The notes beneath the pieces were generated by a model. That model searched no databases, was not told where the DNA came from, and was given only the letters and a program-made list of their open reading frames with translations. 64,000 nt of DNA from Meconema thalassinum (Eukaryota > Arthropoda > Insecta > Orthoptera > Tettigoniidae), in the NCBI GenBank assembly GCA_946902985.2, contig CAMPQE020000052.1, positions 124,001 through 188,000 of the forward strand. Reading direction: 5' to 3'. Below are positions 58,743-64,000 of the stretch, one piece after another (position 1 is the first letter of the stretch; each line of letters opens with the position of its first letter). Position numbers and translations under genes: made by a program.

Positions 58743-59164
58743 AAAAAACATCTTTAACCTCAGCCATAGCAAGACATGCCCTGTCGCATCAGCAAGTGGA
58801 AAGCTATGCTAAACAACTGAAGCTTTCTCATTTTCGAGGTGTGTTTATGCGAAACCAATTACCCTCACAACCCAGGAAACATGGATGTGCTGTTGTCAAT
58901 TTGGATGATCACCGAGGACCTGGAACACATTATGTAGCTTATGCCAAAGAGGGATCTACTGTATGGTACTTTGACAGTTTTGGGAATTTGCCCCCGCCCA
59001 TGGAATTAGTGGCCTATTTTGGAAACAGGATCAAGATATATTATAATGTGAAACGTGAGCAAACGTTTAACAGCCAACAGTGTGGGCGTTTGTGTTTAAT
59101 TTTTTTTATAAGACGCTACATAAGCTAAAACGTCAACTGTATGTCGGTGGAAAGTAAGACGTTT
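58742..59164 (+). pseudogene. adenain-like cysteine protease, 3' frameshift
   Basis: Maturation protease of the adenovirus/Ulp1 (C5) type that cleaves capsid precursors. The frame is open from about 58,739 with no ATG before VFMRNQL; the first in-frame start near 58,796 is GTG, so the true N-terminus is uncertain. The catalytic set is visible: His in GTHYVAY, Asp in VWYFDSFGN, Gln and Cys in SQQCGRLC. After the Cys a run of eight T (59,100-59,107) moves the expected reading into another frame, which stays open to a TAA near 59,155. The present frame stops at 59,128. The loss is only of the last residues, so decay or a homopolymer miscall are both possible. Confidence 0.85.
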
Positions 59165-59736
59165 ACACTGCATGGACGTGGACCTGAAGTGAGCCTCGAC
59201 TTTTACCCTCCTATCGAATTGAGTGAAAAACCGTATGGTTTAGGACTTGTTTCTCTTGAAACGTACAATCGAATATACAACATACGTGAAAATGTGAACA
59301 ACAAGTTTTACTATGATGATTCTGTGCTCACCCTGAACTCTGGTGGATACACGATAGATGACATTTATGAACACATTGATGTGGTGTTGATCAATGAATA
59401 TGGTTTAAAGTCATTTCTCGATGGAACGCGCAAGTTTGAACTTGTAGGAAAAACCAACACTCATCGCTGCAGTATTTTTTCTACATTCAAAATTGACTTT
59501 AAAACTCACCCCGATTCCATTGGTCCATTACTAGGATTTAAACCACGAGTGGTGGAGCCCAACAAAAAACATGAATCAGACCATGAAGTGAAATTCATTG
59601 AGGACCATCATTTGTCTGTGACGTGTAATATTATTAGTCAAGTGTACACCAATCAAGAACCGTCGCATTCGCTTTATGACTTTATTGTAACATCGCCCAA
59701 TGGCTATATTATTCGTGAAAACCCTCCAGTGGTGCT
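59141..59736 (+). pseudogene. Polinton minor capsid (penton-like) protein, 5' part
   Basis: Starts at ATG (MSVESKTFTL). About 198 residues are intact, with PPIELSEKPYGLGLVSLETYNRIYNI-type strands (key residues P-P-I-E-L, A/G-L-x-S-L-x-T-Y-N-x-I-x-N-I), NNKFYY, GGYTIDDI and a later SIGPLLGF motif, which together mark the Polinton minor capsid protein with its single jelly roll. The gene overlaps the end of the extended protease frame. A HINE-like element inserts at 59,737 and splits the gene; its last 40 codons continue after 61,237. Confidence 0.85.
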
Positions 59737-61237
59737 TTTTAGCCTATTTTCAATTTTGAAAAAAATAGGCTTATGAGATCACCTTTTGTCCGTGTGTGTG
59801 TGTGTGCGTGTGTGAATGTGTGAGGTGTGTGTGTGTGTCCTTAATTAATTCTAAACGGCTGGAGGGATTTCAATGAAACTCGGTAAGTTCATAGCACTAT
59901 TCCGGCCGACCCCGACCGTGCCCTTCAAATTTTATTACGTCTCACCAATTCAACATGGCGGCTGTGCGAAATATTTCACCAGCATTCAATATCTCCGAAA
60001 TTATTCCCGATATCACCCTGGATTTTTTACGGTGATAAAGGGAACTACTAGAAGTTTATCTATGTGACTTTTATAAAACTGGTAACTACAAAACCAACAT
60101 GGCGGCCACGCGAATGTGGGACTTTTAAATAGACGTTTCTCGCGATTTAACCGACCAAACGCAATAAAACGTTGTACAGTATATGTTTATACACATTGTA
60201 ATGCACCGACATCTAACTTCGTTCAATTGTTTACATAACCACAAGATGGCGGATGTGTGAAATATTGCACCGGCATTCTATATCTCTGAAACTATTAACG
60301 GTATCACCCTGAAATTTTGTCCGGAGATAAAGGCCACTTCTGGAAGTTCATCTATAAGACTTTCAAAAACCGGTTCACTACAAAACGAACATGGCGGCCA
60401 AGCGAATTTGAAAATTTTAAATAGACCTTTCTGGCGATTTAATGTTCCAAACGCAATGAAATCTGGTACAGGAAATGTTTATACACATTGTAATGCACTG
60501 GTATCTAATTTAGTTCAATTGTTTACATAACCTCAAGATTGAGTTTTTATTTCTTGTGTCGTAATCATGCGATCGAAGTGAAAGTTTGAAAAATGAACTT
60601 ACGCAATAATTTTCCTTTAATGGTACATGACTCTATGGCCTATACATTTAACAATCCAACATGGCGACCATCCGAAATATTTAGACGGCTCTCAATATCT
60701 ACGAATCTATTATAGCAATCAAACTGTTGTTTATATTCATAGGGGCTATGAACTGAGGTTCACCTATAGGACTTTAAATAACCTGGTGATCACAAATCCA
60801 ACATGGCGGCGACGCGCAGTATAAATATTCACATGGACGTTTTTCGCAATTTAACCATCTGAGTGCAGTGAAACTAGGTACAGTAAATCCTGATACGAAT
60901 GTTAATCCACTGGCATCTAATTTATTTCAATTGTTTCCATAACCACTAGATGGCAGCTGTGCGAAATTTTGAAAATCTCGTTTTTACTTCTTGTGTTCTA
61001 ATCATGCGATTGAAGTTTGAATGCTACACGTACACAATAATCTTCATGCAACAGCACATAACTCTAGGATATACATACATAAAATCCAACATGGCGACCA
61101 TCCGAAATATTTAGTCGGTTCTCAATATCTACGGATCTATTACAGCAATCAAACTGAAATTTTGTATGTTGATAGAAGCAATTAACATGAGTAGGATATA
61201 TGAAATAGGCTGTATAGTTCGTCACGGAACTACTTGT
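59737..61237 (-). mobile_element. HINE-like (Helentron-associated) element inside the minor capsid gene
   Basis: About 1.5 kb, same family as 51,076-52,517. The left end has the hairpin (AGCCTATTTT ... AAAATAGGCT, about 59,741-59,770) and a GT microsatellite. The right end reads TTCGTCACGGAACTACTTGT. The insertion point falls between two Ts, and removing the element leaves the capsid reading frame continuous, so both ends are fixed to the base by the coding sequence. It has no coding capacity of its own. Confidence 0.8.
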
Positions 61238-61360
61238 TCATTCTGTGGCTGTCGATGGTATTAGTAATATAACATTAAGACTGATCAATAGAGAGCAACA
61301 ACTCATTGATCTAGATTCTACCACACCAGTGACTTACAAGTTGGTGCTAAAACCACTATG
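61238..61360 (+). pseudogene. Polinton minor capsid protein, 3' part
   Basis: Forty codons in frame with the 5' part if the insertion is ignored, with a TVRI-like strand (SNITLRLINRE) and ending in TGA at 61,359-61,361. The stop overlaps the start of the major capsid gene as ATGA (61,358-61,361), a compact junction typical of viral gene clusters. Confidence 0.75.
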
Positions 61361-62680
61361 AAGTTTGTATATAAAGCAACCGCACCGTCTAGGAATAGTG
61401 TTAGTTGGTTACCACGTGAATACACGTTAACATCTCAGAACAAGCAGATTTTACAGCTTTTGGGTACCACATTAACCCCCGCGATGAATTCTATCCTAGA
61501 GGTAGCGAACCACATCGAGGAGCAACCAGGAGTGGTAAGAATTGATCTGCATTCTTATCAAGCTCAAACACCTGGACTCAATAACAATGATGAAATTCAA
61601 TTTGTTATCAACAACCAAGATATTTACACTCTACCGCATGAAAGTGTTATTCAGATTGAAGGTCGGCTCACCAAAGCCGATGGCTCTACACCCACTACAT
61701 CCAAGTTAGCCAACCATGCTTTCGCCTTCCTGTTTTCTGAAGTACGTTATGTCATTAACGATATCGTGGTGGATAGCACTCGAAATGTGGGTATTTCCAG
61801 TGTCATGAAACTACATCCCTCTTATAGTGAGGAAGAAGCTAAAACACTTTGCATGGCGGGTTGGTGCCCTGACTCGACCAATGACTGGATGGTACACACC
61901 GATGGCACCTTTACTGGATATTTACCTCTTAAACTGAGTTTAGGCTTTGCTGAAGATCAGCGCATTGTGGTCAACGCAAGGCAAGTGCTTTATCTGGTGA
62001 GAGACAGGAGTGATAATAATGCACTCAAGGTAGCCGACAATGCCCCCATTGATTCAAAAATTCAACTACAACGCTTGCTATGGAAAGTGCCTCATGTGAC
62101 CCTTAACGATTGCAAAAAACTGGACATACTCAAAATGGTAAAGAGAGATATACCTCTACCCATGGAATTTAGAAGCTGGGCACTCCATGAGTACCCGTTA
62201 TTGCCCACCACCAACACACACAGTTGGTCTATAAAAACAGCCCGCTCTACATGATTGTGGGTTTTCAAACGAATCGCAAGTATCAACAAACCAAAGATGT
62301 CACGCAATTTGATCACCGGCAATTGAGAAATGCACGTCTTTTCCTCAACGGTGCTGTGTTTCCCTATGAAGGGTTGGATTTAGATTTAAAAAAAAAATAA
62401 GTTTGGCCCCCTATACGACTTGTTTTCTACATTTAGATGGTCGTATTATCAAAAAGAGAATTGTCCAATGTTGTCACCCCAAGCTTTTAAGACAAGGGCG
62501 CCACTGATTGTCTTTGACTGTTCCTACTTAGAAGAGTCTGTCAAACCATCCAATATTGACATTCGACTAGATTTTGAAACGCATGACAATGTTCCAGCCG
62601 ATTCCACGGCCTACTGTTTGATTATTCATCACAAACAAGTCAACTATTATCCACTGTCCAACCAAGTGACAAGTGTATAA
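61358..62680 (+). pseudogene. Polinton major capsid protein (double jelly roll), two frameshifts
   Basis: Forms the icosahedral shell. It starts at ATG 61,358 (MKFVYKATAP). The first 298 codons are open, to 62,254, with blocks such as AFAFLFSEVRYVINDIVVD, RNVGISSVMK and LPLKLSLGFAEDQR followed by VVNARQVL, which match the Polinton capsid family. Near 62,215-62,225 the correct reading moves to another frame (MIVGFQTNRKYQ ... ARLFLNGAVFPYE). Within a run of about ten A (about 62,389-62,398) it moves again and continues (FSTFRWSYYQKEN ... VFDCSYLEESVKP) to TAA at 62,678-62,680. The total length of about 440 residues fits the family. Confidence 0.85.
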
Positions 62681-62713
62681 ATAGCAGGTCAACGCACATC
62701 AAACCGCTCAGTC

Positions 62714-63112
62714 ATGTCTTGCTTTCAAGCCTCAAGAGAAGTTACATCCATGAATTTAAAATCTGAGGAACAACGTTTCAAGACCTTTGCGACGTGGCCG
62801 GAGCCTTTTATAAACCCTGAAGCCTTAGCAGCCGCTGGATTCTACTATTTAAAAAGAAGAGATGAAGTGAAATATGTGTTTTGTCCCATCATCTTAGACC
62901 AATGGCAAGAGAGCGATGAACCCATGCAGGAACATCAGCGCTGGTCACCTGCCTGCCCCTACCTATGCAGAATGGAGGTGGGTAATATACCCTGTCATTC
63001 AAGTTACCCCTCACTCGTGCCTCTAAGTGATGAAAAAATTTATGATACGTGTGGACTTTATGGTGTCAACCATGCTTCAGTGAGCAGCTCACAGTTAAAA
63101 CATCCAGTTTAG
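62714..63112 (+). CDS. BIR-domain (IAP-like) protein of the Polinton
   Basis: 132 residues from ATG. A single BIR repeat covers about residues 18-85: RFKTFATWP (21-29), LAAAGFYY (38-45), then the zinc-binding core with C57, H74 and C81, spaced C-x16-H-x6-C exactly as in BIR domains, and W64, E73-H74 and W77 conserved. The first zinc ligand, expected at position 54, is Tyr (TAT; Cys would be TGT). BIR domains of inhibitor-of-apoptosis proteins bind caspases or their antagonists, so the ancestral gene may have acted against host cell death. No RING follows in frame; a Cys-rich segment lies downstream in another frame. The missing ligand suggests decay or a divergent fold. Confidence 0.8.
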   Translation: MSCFQASREVTSMNLKSEEQRFKTFATWPEPFINPEALAAAGFYYLKRRDEVKYVFCPIILDQWQESDEPMQEHQRWSPACPYLCRMEVGNIPCHSSYPSLVPLSDEKIYDTCGLYGVNHASVSSSQLKHPV

Positions 63113-63243
63113 AGACATTGGGATATCATCGGTGTTATGGACACTATAAACACAAAAGACTTTTTTGTTGTATGAGATGGTACCGCCTTTATCCTAGAAT
63201 GAAAAAAGAATGTAAAACTTGTTATGCTAATAATATAATGTAA
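63113..63243 (+). pseudogene. Cys-rich segment downstream of the BIR gene
   Basis: In the frame that runs from 63,049 to 63,243 the residues include HRCYGHYKHKRLFCCMRWYR and KKECKTCYANNIM, i.e. several C-x2-C-like pairs. It may be the displaced C-terminus of the BIR protein after a frameshift near 63,095, or the remnant of a separate gene. It does not match a RING consensus that I can recognise. Confidence 0.4.
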
Positions 63244-63358
63244 TTAAAATTGGTTATTGTTGTTATATTATTATTTCTTATGCCCCCCTGTCATATCCTA
63301 ACCTCTATAGTGACTACTCTATGTTTTTCTTTTCTTTTACTAGATGGAATGTAAGTAA

Positions 63359-63982
63359 ATGACATGGGTACACTTTACTAAACAATTGTCAGTCTGTGGT
63401 CAGTTGGACTTGATCCAGACAAGAGTGAACATGTTGCGTACACTGATTGTCGACTGTCAAGGGTTTAAAATTGGAGATAACAAATTTATATTTAAAGAAG
63501 TCGCCATCATCGATTGTTCCACTTTTTGGATATCACAAGCTACCCATTTGGTGTTTAAACCACCTTATGCGTTTGATTTGTTGTGTGATAAAGACCGTAA
63601 ACAAACCCAGTGGATTGAAACTCATATGCAACTAGACTGGAAGCAAGGAACCATTTCATATAAGCACCTGGACATAGTCATGAAAGCCCACTTGTCTTCT
63701 GCCCATGTAGTATTTGTGAAAGGTAGTGAAAAACGTCAATGGCTACAACCATTTTTGGCGTCTTACTGTCAATGTATCGATTTAATGGACATGGGCTGTC
63801 CCTCGCTGCAAACACTCATGGACCGCTGCCCCTGTGACTGTATTACCCATAAAGCCCTGGCACAGGTGTGGCAATTGTTTTATTGGCTAACCACCAATGC
63901 CTGCTGGGAGTTGTTAAATAAAATTAAAACTAAAAGTGTACCTGTGGATGACACCAGTGAGATTTCTACAAGCGACGTGTAA
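63359..63982 (+). CDS. unrecognised Polinton protein
   Basis: 207 residues, ATG start, no lesions, ending at TAA. It has a compact N-terminal part with LIVDCQGFKIGDNKFIFKEV, a central FVKGSEKRQWLQPFL block, DLMDMGCPSL and a C-terminal C-x-C-x3-H region (CPCDCITHKALAQVW). Asp and Glu spacing around IVDCQGF and KEVAII hints at an RNase H-fold nuclease, but I cannot support catalysis. It follows the virion genes on the same strand, so it is probably an accessory gene of the element. Another view is that it is a separate host-derived or transposon gene. Confidence 0.55.
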   Translation: MTWVHFTKQLSVCGQLDLIQTRVNMLRTLIVDCQGFKIGDNKFIFKEVAIIDCSTFWISQATHLVFKPPYAFDLLCDKDRKQTQWIETHMQLDWKQGTISYKHLDIVMKAHLSSAHVVFVKGSEKRQWLQPFLASYCQCIDLMDMGCPSLQTLMDRCPCDCITHKALAQVWQLFYWLTTNACWELLNKIKTKSVPVDDTSEISTSDV

Positions 63983-64000
63983 ACATCAACGTGATACCAT

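Larger units (their letters stand above)
53834..64000. mobile_element. Polinton/Maverick (adintovirus-like) element, left part
   Basis: It begins where copy B stops matching copy A (after AATGTATATA), with AGTAGTGG; Polinton termini usually start with AG. Inside are, in order, rve integrase, a conserved Polinton protein and an FtsK/A32-type ATPase on the minus strand, then fibre-like, pX/pVI-like, adenain-like protease, minor capsid, major capsid, BIR protein and an unknown protein on the plus strand. This set defines Polintons, which encode a virion morphogenesis module and a retrovirus-like integrase. Polymerase B and the right terminus lie outside the window. Most genes have lesions, so this copy looks inactive. 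Confidence 0.9.

Overview
This is nuclear DNA of an animal, most likely an insect. The evidence is spliced genes with GT-AG introns, RTE/BovB-like and other non-LTR retrotransposons, many tRNA-derived SINEs, Helentron-like elements, DNA-transposon remnants and a Polinton (Maverick, adintovirus-like) element. The style of repeats suggests a large, repeat-rich hemimetabolous insect genome. I cannot name the species.

Layout. 0-4 kb holds a small MITE, a 1.3 kb foldback element, an RTE fragment and a SINE. From about 4.27 to 29.3 kb lies a five-exon C2H2 zinc-finger gene (copy A). Four short acidic exons (4.9, 5.2, 13.1 and 15.6 kb), each carrying a SUMO-consensus-like motif, splice in frame to one large exon (27.35 kb) with 21 fingers. 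An in-frame TGA at 28,043 interrupts finger 7. The introns hold a 41-bp minisatellite (5.9-7.0 kb), an RTE element (8.75-12.0 kb), LINE and SINE pieces and two tandem Helentron-like units (20.0-22.7 kb). 29.5-43 kb is a graveyard of LINEs, SINEs and a Harbinger transposase remnant.

From about 43.2 kb the same locus repeats as copy B: exons 1-4 are recognisable at 44.0, 44.2, 44.7 and 47.1 kb, and exon 3 has an in-frame TAA. Similarity to copy A intron 4 stops abruptly at about 53,834, where the Polinton begins. No finger exon of copy B is in the window, so the Polinton probably inserted into intron 4 of copy B and separates its 5' exons from any finger exon.

The Polinton (53,834 to past the right edge) reads, from its left end: a terminal region with short direct repeats; on the minus strand an rve integrase with chromodomain, a conserved Polinton protein and an FtsK/A32-type packaging ATPase; then on the plus strand a fibre-like protein, a pX/pVI-like core or membrane-active protein, an adenain-like protease, the minor capsid protein (split by a 1.5 kb Helentron-like insertion), the double-jelly-roll major capsid protein, a BIR-domain (IAP-like) protein and a protein I do not recognise. 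Its polymerase B gene is not in the window. Most genes carry one to three lesions, several in homopolymer runs, so the element is a decaying endogenous copy or partly affected by sequence errors. The BIR gene, the fibre-like gene and the insertion into a duplicated zinc-finger gene are the most interesting parts.
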